A stretch of 64,000 bases of DNA from Pseudomonas koreensis. GTDB taxonomy: Bacteria > Pseudomonadota > Gammaproteobacteria > Pseudomonadales > Pseudomonadaceae. The stretch is from positions 682,001 through 746,000 of the forward strand of contig NZ_JAAQYM010000002.1 in NCBI RefSeq assembly GCF_012986595.1. Direction: 5' to 3'. Position numbers and translations under genes: made by a program. Shown one piece after another: positions 34,411 to 42,328 of this stretch (its first letter is position 1; each line of letters begins with the position of its first letter). The notes under the pieces are model-generated. The model searched no databases. It was not told where the DNA came from and saw only the letters and a program-made list of their open reading frames with translations.

Positions 34411-36933
34411 TCAGCCCGCCGTCGCTACGTTGTGGGTCGCGTCCGCCAGGGTGTCCGGCGAACAGCGCAGATCACCGATCATCAGCACGTTGTTTTCACG
34501 GCGGTGCTGGTCGATGTCGACGCGGAACTGGCACAGCAACTGGTCGGCATGCCGTACTTCCAGGGTCGGCGAGGCGGCTTTCATTTCCATCGAGAAAAAA
34601 CCATCGACTTCACTGATCCCGCGGCTGGCGTGGTTGATCACGTGATGGCCCTTGAGCGGACGCCCCTGCGGGTCAAGCAAGCGGCCGAGTACGGTCAGGG
34701 TTTTCATCACCCGCACGGTGCGGTACTCCACCCCGCCCTTGTTCAGGTGATAGCGGGCGCGCGCCGGTTCGATGCTCGCCGCCGGCACGTGATTGCCTTC
34801 GAAGTCGAAGCTCACCGAACTGTTTTTGTAGGCGGTCAACGGAATGAAATTGCGTCCGGGACGTAGCGCGGCGCTGCCACCGCTGAGGTCGTCGGCGCGC
34901 AAGGCGATGCCTTCGATATCCGACTCGACATCGACGATCATCCCGGCACCACGGCCCTGATGCTGGCTGGTCAATGCCAGGCGCTGGCCACCGACCACCA
35001 GCGTGCTGTCGAGGTTCAGGCCACCGGTGAACTTGTCGTTGAACGACGAGCGCTGAACAAAACCGTCGCCATTGATCGCGTCGGTACGAAAGGTCGCCAG
35101 GCTCGACAGACCGACGCCATAAGTGTCGGTGAGCGCCGTCACTGACACGCTCTGCAAGACGTGGTCCTGCAGGTTTTTGCGGTAGCCGATCGAACCATTG
35201 TTGTCGCGGCTGCCGTCGCGGGCGGTACGGCTGCCGATGCTGGCGGAGACCTGCTGACCGGGACCGCCGAGCGCCATGTTGAGGCTCAGGTCGACCCCGC
35301 GATTGCGCGCATCGCCACTGCTGTAACTGCCCGGGCGGTCAAACAGCGACAATCGCCAGTTGGAGTCGCTGCCGAACAGTTCGGTGCGTTGCGTCCAGCC
35401 CAGGTCGACGCCGACCCCCTCGACATTGCCCTCACTGTGGGACACCCGCGCACTGAGCGAACTCTTGCGGCTGATCCGGTGATTGAGCGCCAGCGACGAA
35501 TTGCTGGTCTCACCGGTGAAAACATTGCGCTGACGCACACGCGTGCCATCGGGCAGCGTGTCGTACAGGTTGGTGGTGTCGAGCCAGCTGCGATTGTGGC
35601 TGACCACCAGGCTGCCGGCGCCGTAGTTGTACAAGCCCTGCAGATCGGCGCCGGTGCCGTGATCGCGGGTCTGGTAGAGATTGGCGTAAAGGCTGACGTT
35701 GTTGCCCAGCGTCCAATCGATGGAGCTGCCGTATTGCAACGTGTCCTGAACCTGGCGTGCCGACAGACCGAGGATCACGCGCGGGTGCAGCAGGTAGTTG
35801 ATCGAGGCGCCCGCCGTCGCGCCGCCGTTGTTTTGCTGCTCCCAGTTGCTCAGCAGTTTGCTTTCCTGCCCGGCAAACAGGTTGTAACGCCAGCGCTCAT
35901 CATGGTTGCGCCAGTTATTGGGCTTGTAGATCAGCTCCTGGGTGGTCGACGTGATCTGGCCGTCTTCGATCAGCCGCACCTCCACCTCGTAAATACCGCC
36001 GGGCAGCGAGCGGGTATCAAGCGTCTGCAGGCCGGCGGGCACCGCTTGCGTATTGATCAGCAAGCCATCGCGGTAGATCTCGACCGAACCCTGGCGGTTG
36101 GCGGTGACGTACACCGGGTACACGCTGGGTGTCGGGTTGTCGATGGCCAGACTGTCGGAACTGCCCACCATCACGCCCACGGCGGTGTCGGGGCTGCTGC
36201 CGAACGCGCGCGGTTGCCGCGTCAAGCCTTCGGAATTGGGGGTGAAATAGCCCAGGCGGAAAAAACTGCCTTGCAGCTCGCGCTGGGTATAGAGCTCATG
36301 CACGGCGTGATAAGTCTTGTCGTCAGGCCCGCCGAGCCGAGCCACTTGCATGTTGAAGCTCTGGCTCCAGTTGCCCAGGCTGGCACTGGCCTCAAGACCG
36401 AAACGACCGCCCAGATCTTGCGCCTGACCACCGTTGAGGTTGAGTTGATTACGCACCATCAGGCCGCTGCTGCCGCCGTCGGGCTGGTCGTAATAACGCT
36501 TGGCTTCACTGTCGCGCTCGGCATTGGCAGTGACGATCGACAGCAACGAGTTTTCCAGGTTGTAGTGCACCGCGAGCATCTGCTCCGGGCATTGCCCGCT
36601 ACAACTGCCCAGCGCTACACCGGGCTTGAGGATCTCGGCCCAGGTCTCGCGTTCGCTGGCACTGAAGCGGCTGTCGCTGGTGTCGGTGAATTCGAGCAAG
36701 GTCACCCGGTCATCACGCGACAAGACCACCATGGCTTCGCCCAGTGGTTGTTGATCAAGTTCCACCCGCACCGCCAACGGCACATCGAAGAAGTGTTCTT
36801 CGAACTCCGCCGGCAAGCCTTTGGCCTGGGCCAATAAACTTCGCGGCGTATTATCAACGGACGTGGGCGCCGCAAATGCACTGCTACATAACAGCAGCGC
36901 AAGCGCTGTCGCGATGGGCGTCATCGGGAACAT
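34411..36933 (-). CDS. CS1-type outer membrane usher
   Basis: An 840-aa outer-membrane usher that would export and assemble the pilus. I choose the ATG at 36933 because it opens the signal peptide (MFPMTPIATALALLLCSSAF); a TTG further upstream is unlikely. The N-terminal domain includes FFDVPLAVRVELDQQPLGEA. The barrel has many alternating strands with plug-like features (SVYPVYVTANRQGSVEIYRD, TLDTRSLPGGIYEVEVRLIE). The C-terminus has LLDPQGRPLKGHHVINHASR, typical of the alpha-clade (TcfC/CooC) ushers. It follows the main pilin by 107 bases and is closely coupled to the tip adhesin. Length fits the family. Confidence 0.92.
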   Translation of the reverse strand: MFPMTPIATALALLLCSSAFAAPTSVDNTPRSLLAQAKGLPAEFEEHFFDVPLAVRVELDQQPLGEAMVVLSRDDRVTLLEFTDTSDSRFSASERETWAEILKPGVALGSCSGQCPEQMLAVHYNLENSLLSIVTANAERDSEAKRYYDQPDGGSSGLMVRNQLNLNGGQAQDLGGRFGLEASASLGNWSQSFNMQVARLGGPDDKTYHAVHELYTQRELQGSFFRLGYFTPNSEGLTRQPRAFGSSPDTAVGVMVGSSDSLAIDNPTPSVYPVYVTANRQGSVEIYRDGLLINTQAVPAGLQTLDTRSLPGGIYEVEVRLIEDGQITSTTQELIYKPNNWRNHDERWRYNLFAGQESKLLSNWEQQNNGGATAGASINYLLHPRVILGLSARQVQDTLQYGSSIDWTLGNNVSLYANLYQTRDHGTGADLQGLYNYGAGSLVVSHNRSWLDTTNLYDTLPDGTRVRQRNVFTGETSNSSLALNHRISRKSSLSARVSHSEGNVEGVGVDLGWTQRTELFGSDSNWRLSLFDRPGSYSSGDARNRGVDLSLNMALGGPGQQVSASIGSRTARDGSRDNNGSIGYRKNLQDHVLQSVSVTALTDTYGVGLSSLATFRTDAINGDGFVQRSSFNDKFTGGLNLDSTLVVGGQRLALTSQHQGRGAGMIVDVESDIEGIALRADDLSGGSAALRPGRNFIPLTAYKNSSVSFDFEGNHVPAASIEPARARYHLNKGGVEYRTVRVMKTLTVLGRLLDPQGRPLKGHHVINHASRGISEVDGFFSMEMKAASPTLEVRHADQLLCQFRVDIDQHRRENNVLMIGDLRCSPDTLADATHNVATAG

Positions 36934-37040
36934 GGAAAGTACTCTTTTTTCAATAATTCGAAGCTCGGCCGACAAACCGCAAAGTTTGCCGACCGATGAC
37001 GCGACTTTTAACAGTCAGCGTTTTTTCGTCGCAGTCATAC

Positions 37041-37523
37041 TTAGACGGAAGGTTCGACCACCAGCATGACGACACCGGTAAAGTCACCGGCTTCGGGCTT
37101 GCCGGTCAGGCCTTTGGCCGAGATCTTGAACGGCGCGCGGTAACGGGTGTTGGACTCTTCTTTACCGACGACTTCCTGCGAAGTGGTGGTGAGTTCCTTG
37201 CCATTGAGTTCGACCTTCAGGTCGATCGTGCTGGCGCCAGCGATCAACTTGGGCACGCCTTCCAGACGGGCGTGAACCTTGCCGGCGGTGTGCAGCACAT
37301 CGAAGTGCCCGTTGACTTCCCGCATGGAGTTGGTGGCCGGGTTGAAGCTCATGTCCTGGTCCTTGTTGACCAGGTCCGAATCGACTGGCACTGCATAGAA
37401 ATCATCGGTCGGCACATTAGCAACGATATTGATGGAGTGCCTGGCTTCAGTGGCCGCGAACGCCATCGAGGAGCCCAAAGCCAGAACAGCCAGCGGAGCA
37501 GCAAATGCGATTTTCTTGAACAT
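37041..37523 (-). CDS. CS1-type major pilin
   Basis: A 160-aa pilin, first gene of the operon. The signal peptide is MFKKIAFAAPLAVLALGSSM with cleavage near AFAA. The mature N-terminus (EARHSINIVANVPTDDFYAV) is the CS1-family pattern, as is the central MREVNGHFDVLHTAGKVHAR and the final strand GDFTGVVMLVVEP, which would donate to the next subunit. Being first and closest to the promoter, it should be the most abundant subunit, as in the cable pili of Burkholderia and CS1 pili of enterotoxigenic E. coli. Regulation probably lies in the long AT-rich stretch upstream. Confidence 0.92.
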   Translation of the reverse strand: MFKKIAFAAPLAVLALGSSMAFAATEARHSINIVANVPTDDFYAVPVDSDLVNKDQDMSFNPATNSMREVNGHFDVLHTAGKVHARLEGVPKLIAGASTIDLKVELNGKELTTTSQEVVGKEESNTRYRAPFKISAKGLTGKPEAGDFTGVVMLVVEPSV

Positions 37524-37988
37524 CTTTCAGTACCTGTTTTTTAAATAAGAAGGCTAAGTATTAAAAGTTTCGCCAGAGTAAACGTCATCAAGCGTTTTGT
37601 TCCCGCGAAAGTTTTAATGCCGAAAGATGATCAAGCAAATGCTCTTCAAAGTAAGCCGGAAACTTCCCACAGGGGTGTAGCCTGGAGGTCATTACATTAG
37701 AGTGAAAAAACCGCGATATTTAAAGAAACACCTGACTGACTGTAAGAGCCAGACTACAAAAGGCCAAATAACTGACCGAGCAGGCCACAACTAACAGCGA
37801 AATTTCCGTCAGACATGGACCACACTTCCCGTAAATAAGAAGTGAATCGTTAGTTTAGAGAGTTAGCACTAATCTGCGCGTTTGCCGGTGCATTGAAAAG
37901 CCCCGTTTCCGGGTCAATGCGTGTCATTCGTCGATTCGCTGTCGAGGCAGACGCCGCTCGACCATCCGTCAGAAGGTCTTGCTCAATC
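37524..37988. promoter_or_regulatory. AT-rich region upstream of the pilus operon
   Basis: About 465 bases of much lower GC than the neighbours, with no open frame worth keeping. It lies between the minus-strand pilus operon and the plus-strand PadR gene, so it probably carries the pilus promoter and its control sites. A-rich patches such as GTGAAAAAACCGCGATATTT and AAATAAGAAGTGAATCGTTA would suit H-NS-like (MvaT) silencing, but that is inference. Confidence 0.5.
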
Positions 37989-38006
37989 CTTAAGATATAT
38001 CTTAAG
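37989..38006. promoter_or_regulatory. Perfect 18-bp palindrome, probable PadR operator
   Basis: CTTAAGATATATCTTAAG is fully self-complementary and lies 31 bases before the PadR start, followed by a partial repeat TGTATCTAAAG. PadR dimers bind AT-rich inverted repeats near their own gene, so autorepression is likely. The site could also control the pilus operon, although that start is 465 bases away. Confidence 0.75.
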
Positions 38007-38037
38007 TTGTATCTAAAGACGACAGAGAGAAGGAACC

Positions 38038-38616
38038 ATGAGAGACCATCATCCGCCCCACCCTCATCATCACCCCGCCCACGGCGACGGCCTCGAGCGC
38101 CGTCCCGGTCGCGAACGCGGCGGTCGCGGGCCACGGGTGTTCGCCCCCGGCGACCTGAAATTGCTGCTGTTGGCGCTGATCGCCGAACAGCCGTGCCACG
38201 GTTACGACCTGATCCGCCAGATCGAAGGCATGTTCGATGGCGCCTACAGCCCCAGCCCCGGCGTGATCTACCCGACCCTGACCTTTCTGGAAGAAAGCGA
38301 TTTGATCAGCGGCGATGCCGACGGCGGCAAAAAACGCTACAGCGTGACCGACGCCGGTCGTTTGTCTTTAAGCGAGCAGGCCGTTGCACTGGACGGCGTG
38401 CGCATGCGCATCGACGTCAGCAAGCGCTCGTTGCGCGGCCATGATCGGCCGCCGGAAATCCACGAAGCGGTGCACAACCTGCGCCATGCGTTGCAACTGC
38501 ACCACGGGCGCTGGAGCGCCGAAGAAATCCTGCGCGTGCGAGACCTGCTCAACGACACCGCCAAAGCCATTGTCGACGGCCCCGCCGTTCAATCTGCCCC
38601 GGAGAAAGCCGAATGA
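38038..38616 (+). CDS. PadR-family regulator (YqjI-like)
   Basis: A 192-aa repressor. The first 35 residues are rich in His and Arg (HHPPHPHHHPAHGDG, then RRPGRERGGRG), which could bind nickel or iron, as in E. coli YqjI. The PadR winged helix follows: LKLLLLALIAEQPCHGYDLI, SPSPGVIYPTLTFLEESDLI, GGKKRYSVTDAGR. A helical C-terminal dimerisation part completes it. The stop overlaps the start of the ferric reductase gene (ATGA), the same pairing as YqjI/YqjH in E. coli, where the repressor links metal balance to the reductase. A palindromic operator candidate lies just upstream. Confidence 0.92.
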   Translation: MRDHHPPHPHHHPAHGDGLERRPGRERGGRGPRVFAPGDLKLLLLALIAEQPCHGYDLIRQIEGMFDGAYSPSPGVIYPTLTFLEESDLISGDADGGKKRYSVTDAGRLSLSEQAVALDGVRMRIDVSKRSLRGHDRPPEIHEAVHNLRHALQLHHGRWSAEEILRVRDLLNDTAKAIVDGPAVQSAPEKAE

Positions 38617-39401
38617 CTGCAGTCGATACCCAAACCATTCACCGCGTGATGCACGAAATCAAACGCCGCAAGCTTGAGGTATTGCGCGTGGTCGACCTGA
38701 CCCCGCGCATGCGTCGCATCACCCTCGGCGGGCCGGAGCTGGCCGGGTTCATCAGCCTGGGCACGGACGATCACGTCAAGTTGCTGTTCCCGCAGAACGC
38801 CGAGCAAAGCGCCGCGCTGGAGACCCTGGTGCTCGGCGCCGGCAAAAGCGCCGGGCCGATGCCCGAGATGCGCGACTACACCCCGCGCCGTTACGATCTG
38901 GACACACTCGAGCTGGACATCGACTTCGTCCTCCACGGCGACGGCCCTGCCTCGACCTGGGCGGAACAGGCTGAACCCGGGCAGTTTCTGCACATCGGCG
39001 GGCCGCGCGGCTCGATGATCGTGCCGGACATCTTCGACAGCTATCTGCTGATCGGCGACGAAACCGCCCTCCCCGCCATCGCCCGCCGACTCGAAGGCCT
39101 GGCGGCCAATCGCAAGGCGCTGGTGGTGATCGAAGTGGAAAACGGTGCCGAGCAACAGGTGCTGGAGAGTGCGGCGCAGGTCAATGTGATCTGGGTGCTG
39201 CGCGAGGGCGGCAAGGACAACCTGCTGACCACCGTCAAACAACTGCAGGTGCCCAAGGGCAACCTGTATGCGTGGGTGGCGACCGAGACCAAGGTTTCGC
39301 GGCAGATTCGCCGGGTGCTGATTGATGAGCATGGGCTGGATGAGCAGCTCATCAAAGCCGTCGGCTACTGGCGGGCCGAGGGTACTTCCGAGGAGGAATG
39401 A
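38613..39401 (+). CDS. Siderophore-interacting NADPH ferric reductase (YqjH-like)
   Basis: A 262-aa cytoplasmic flavoprotein that would reduce ferric siderophores to release iron. The FAD-binding motif RDYTPRRYD is at about residues 89-97, GPASTWAEQAEPGQFLHIGG is the segment binding the FAD phosphate side, and the NAD(P)H domain holds YLLIGDETALPAIARRLEGL. The C-terminus ends with KAVGYWRAEGTSEEE, as in SIP-family proteins. Translational coupling with the PadR gene (four-base overlap) makes this a two-gene operon under the repressor. No siderophore receptor gene is nearby. Confidence 0.92.
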   Translation: MTAVDTQTIHRVMHEIKRRKLEVLRVVDLTPRMRRITLGGPELAGFISLGTDDHVKLLFPQNAEQSAALETLVLGAGKSAGPMPEMRDYTPRRYDLDTLELDIDFVLHGDGPASTWAEQAEPGQFLHIGGPRGSMIVPDIFDSYLLIGDETALPAIARRLEGLAANRKALVVIEVENGAEQQVLESAAQVNVIWVLREGGKDNLLTTVKQLQVPKGNLYAWVATETKVSRQIRRVLIDEHGLDEQLIKAVGYWRAEGTSEEE

Positions 39402-39431
39402 CGTTCACTCCACGGTGAAAATGAACACCTT

Positions 39432-39564
39432 TGTGGCGAGGGAGCTTGCTCCCGCCGGGCTGCGAAGCAGCCCCAAAAACTGCAATCGCATTGCATCAGG
39501 TAAATCGCAAGTACAGGTTTTGCGACTGCTGCGCAGACGAGCGGGAGCAAGCTCCCTCGCCACA
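39432..39564. repeat. REP-type inverted repeat, GTGGCGAGGGAGC family (copy 4)
   Basis: Outer arms as in 17264, here between the convergent ferric reductase and Pr6Pr genes. Its spacer (TGCGAAGCAGCCCCAAAAAC onward) differs from the other copies, while the CTGCTGCGCAG inner piece is kept in part. Confidence 0.92.
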
Positions 39565-39579
39565 GAATGTTGTTTGATC

Positions 39580-40218
39580 TCAGGATCGGAGGCCGCGCCA
39601 GCGGTCGAGGCCGATCAGCGCCAGCCCAATCAGCACAAACCCCAGCAATATCCCCCCGGCATTGATGAATACCTGTGCATAACCCAGTGTCGCCACATCA
39701 ATGAACGGGTACGCATACGCGCCCAGCAGATGCCCGCGCAGCAAGGCGTAGATGAAATACACCAGCGGGTAAATCAGCCACAGCGGCAAGTGCCACAGGC
39801 GCAACGTTCCTTTGGGCACGCAGCACCACCAGTAGCCGAGAAACAGCAGCGGCATGACATCGTGCAGCAATTCGTCAGCGATAAACTGCCAGCCCTGCGG
39901 GTGCCACAAGTGCCGCAGCAAAAGGCTGTAGGCCAGACCGACCACCGCGATGCTGACGGCGATCCCGCTGCTGACCCACGGCTGCAGAAACCAGCGCTGC
40001 GCAGCGGATTCGCGGCGGGTGACTGCGCAGGTCAGCACGGTCGCGACCAGGGTGTTGGTCAATACCGTGAAGTAACTGAAGAAACTCACCAGCCCACCCA
40101 GCAGGCTGGCGTCGACACTCAGCCGCGCGAGGAAAATCAGGTACAACTGAATGCTCAACCCGGCCCAGCCGAGGCTGGCGATTACCGTGAGCAGGCGTCG
40201 TCGCGCAACGGCGTCCAT
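39580..40218 (-). CDS. Pr6Pr-family membrane protein
   Basis: An inner-membrane protein of 212 aa with six hydrophobic segments, of the family often listed as Pr6Pr or FAR-17a/AIG1-like. Typical features are SFFSYFTVLTNTLVATVLTC near residue 45, the His-containing loop LADELLHDVMPLLFL-type stretch (here FIADELLHDVMPLLFLGYWW) and the end PLVYFIYALLRGHLLGAYAY. No function is established that I know of. It begins one base after the stop of the VF530-like gene, so both are probably co-transcribed. Confidence 0.85.
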   Translation of the reverse strand: MDAVARRRLLTVIASLGWAGLSIQLYLIFLARLSVDASLLGGLVSFFSYFTVLTNTLVATVLTCAVTRRESAAQRWFLQPWVSSGIAVSIAVVGLAYSLLLRHLWHPQGWQFIADELLHDVMPLLFLGYWWCCVPKGTLRLWHLPLWLIYPLVYFIYALLRGHLLGAYAYPFIDVATLGYAQVFINAGGILLGFVLIGLALIGLDRWRGLRS

Positions 40219-40219
40219 C

Positions 40220-40450
40220 TCAAAGCGGTCGCTTGGTGCGCATCAGTTTCACGTACAAGCGCTCGACCTTTTCCCGCGCCCACGGGGTTTTACGCAGGAA
40301 AGTCAGGCTCGACTTGATGCTCGGATCGCTCTTGAAGCAGCGGATATCGATGCGCTCGGCCAACCCCGACCACTCGTAATGCGCCACCAGCGCATTGAGG
40401 ATCTGTTCGAGGGTTACGCCATGCAGCGGATCGGGAGTGTGGTCGTTCAT
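40220..40450 (-). CDS. VF530-family small DNA-binding-type protein
   Basis: A 76-aa protein; the ATG at 40450 ([19 protein letters not shown]) is chosen over an upstream start because the family begins there. The core [40 protein letters not shown] and the end LYVKLMR are characteristic of VF530 (DUF2132) proteins, a small helical fold thought to bind DNA. It is upstream of and nearly touching the Pr6Pr gene. Its function is unknown. Confidence 0.88.
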   Translation of the reverse strand: MNDHTPDPLHGVTLEQILNALVAHYEWSGLAERIDIRCFKSDPSIKSSLTFLRKTPWAREKVERLYVKLMRTKRPL

Positions 40451-40750
40451 GCCAGGCCTTTGGACGGAGTGAAAATGCACAAGCCGCGCACCTTAGCCGA
40501 GGGGCCGGTCAGGTGGAAGGCCTTGCATCAAATGTAGGCCAACCGAAGAAGATCGCAGCCTGCGCCCAGCGCCACAATGCGCCCGTTTGCCGCACTGTTA
40601 CCGAATCCGAAACGCTGCATGTCTGCAAAAGCCCTTTGTCTTTTTGTTACAGATCATTATCCTGCCGCCCTTCAGCTGAATCGCTTCACTGCCTGCGTCA
40701 AATTGAAGCGCTCGGTTCACCCCCGGAAAACACCCAAAAAAGACTGATCC

Positions 40751-42112
40751 ATGCCTGATTTTTCCTTCTCTCGAGACAGCGCTATCTCAGCCCTGCGCCT
40801 GCTCGGCGGTTGCACCGCGCTCGGCTTCGCCACCTACGCCCAGGCGGCCCCCGCCTTCGACAGCGACTCACCGTGGATGCTCGGTGACTGGAACGGCACC
40901 CGTACCGAACTTTCGGAAAAAGGCTACGACTTCAAACTCGATTACACCGGCGAAATGGGCAGCAACCTGGGCGGCGGCTACGACCACGATCGCACCGCGC
41001 GCTACAGCGACCAGTTCGGACTGGGCACGCACCTGGATCTGCAAAAGATCCTCGGCTGGGACGATGCCGAGTTTCAACTGACGATCACCAAGCGCAGCGG
41101 CAACAACATCAGCAACGACCGGATCAACGATCCGCGCGTCGGCGGCTTCACCTCGGCCCAGGAAGTCTGGGGCCGTGGCCAGACCACGCGCCTGACGCAG
41201 ATGTGGTACCAGCAGAAATTCTTCGACCAGAAGCTCGACATCAAGGTCGGCCGGTTCGGTGAAGGCGAAGACTTCAACAGCTTCCCGTGCGACTTCCAGA
41301 ACCTGGCGTTCTGCGGCTCGCAGGTCGGCAACTGGGTCGGCGGCATCTGGTACAACTGGCCGGTCAGCCAGTGGGCGCTGCGGGTCAAATATCACCTGAC
41401 CCCAGAGCTGTACGCCCAGGTCGGCGCCTACGAGCAGAACCCGTCGAACCTCGATCGCGGCAACGGCTTCAAACTCAGCGGCAGCGGCACCCAAGGCGCC
41501 GTATTGCCGGTCGAACTGGTGTGGACGCCGAAACTCAATGGTCTGCCGGGTGAATACCGCGCCGGTTACTACTACAGCAGCGCCAAGGCTGCCGACGTCT
41601 ATAAGGACCAGAACGGCCAGCCTGCCGCGCTGAGCGGCGAAGCCTACCGCAGCGCGTCGAGCAAGCACGGCGTGTGGTTCGGCGCGCAACAGCAAGTCAC
41701 CAGCATCGCCAGTGACCACTCGCGCGGCCTGAGCGTGTTCGCCAACGCGACGATGCACGACAAGAAAACCAACGCGATCGACAACTATGTGCAGGCCGGG
41801 GTGGTCTACAAAGGCCCGTTCGATGCCCGTGCCAAGGACGACATCGGTTTTGCCCTGGCCCGCGTGCACGTCAACCCGGCCTTTCGCAAAAACGCCGAAG
41901 CGAGCAACCGCGCCAATGCCGTCTACGACTACGACGACCCGACGTTCCTGCCGCCGCAAGACACCGAATACAGCGCCGAGCTCTATTACGGCGTGCACGT
42001 CGCCAACTGGCTGACCGTGCGCCCGAACCTGCAATACATCCGCCATCCGGGCGGTGTGGACCAGGTCGATGACGCGCTGATCGCGGGGATCAAGATCCAG
42101 TCGTCGTTCTAA
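40751..42112 (+). CDS. oprB: Carbohydrate-selective porin OprB
   Basis: A 453-aa outer-membrane porin for glucose and other sugars. The signal peptide ends near TYAQAAPAF. The mature start SPWMLGDWNGTRTELSEKGY is the OprB pattern, followed by GYDHDRTARYSDQFGLGTHL and the end LQYIRHPGGVDQVDDALIAG, as in the family, with the terminal phenylalanine (QSSF) needed for barrel insertion. The gcd gene for glucose oxidation follows, so this porin feeds the periplasmic glucose pathway. The 300 bases upstream (40451-40750) hold a likely promoter but no gene. Confidence 0.93.
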   Translation: MPDFSFSRDSAISALRLLGGCTALGFATYAQAAPAFDSDSPWMLGDWNGTRTELSEKGYDFKLDYTGEMGSNLGGGYDHDRTARYSDQFGLGTHLDLQKILGWDDAEFQLTITKRSGNNISNDRINDPRVGGFTSAQEVWGRGQTTRLTQMWYQQKFFDQKLDIKVGRFGEGEDFNSFPCDFQNLAFCGSQVGNWVGGIWYNWPVSQWALRVKYHLTPELYAQVGAYEQNPSNLDRGNGFKLSGSGTQGAVLPVELVWTPKLNGLPGEYRAGYYYSSAKAADVYKDQNGQPAALSGEAYRSASSKHGVWFGAQQQVTSIASDHSRGLSVFANATMHDKKTNAIDNYVQAGVVYKGPFDARAKDDIGFALARVHVNPAFRKNAEASNRANAVYDYDDPTFLPPQDTEYSAELYYGVHVANWLTVRPNLQYIRHPGGVDQVDDALIAGIKIQSSF

Positions 42113-42130
42113 AGCACACCACGGATCAAA

Positions 42131-42220
42131 TGTAGGAGTGAGCCTGCTCGCGATAGCGGTGTTTCAGGCGACATCTCCAGAGACTGACACACCGCCATCG
42201 CGAGCAGGCTCACTCCTACA
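42131..42220. repeat. REP-type inverted repeat, GAGTGAGCCTGCTCGCGAT family (copy 1)
   Basis: Arms TGTAGGAGTGAGCCTGCTCG and its complement, ending ACTCCTACA, lie between oprB and gcd. Other copies occur at 44829, 45645, 48961 and 52147, plus the partial units in the tandem array at 45711. Confidence 0.93.
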
Positions 42221-42328
42221 GATGAATTTCGTTAGCTACACAAGTTTTATCTGAACCATACCTGTGCCCAATCGTCATCTAAAGTGACTACAGCGCGGGA
42301 CTACATAAACGTCACGGAGAATCACACT

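Noticed and set aside
39322..40317. A 331-codon plus-strand frame
   Set aside because: It crosses a REP element and runs opposite the Pr6Pr gene, whose six membrane segments are clear.
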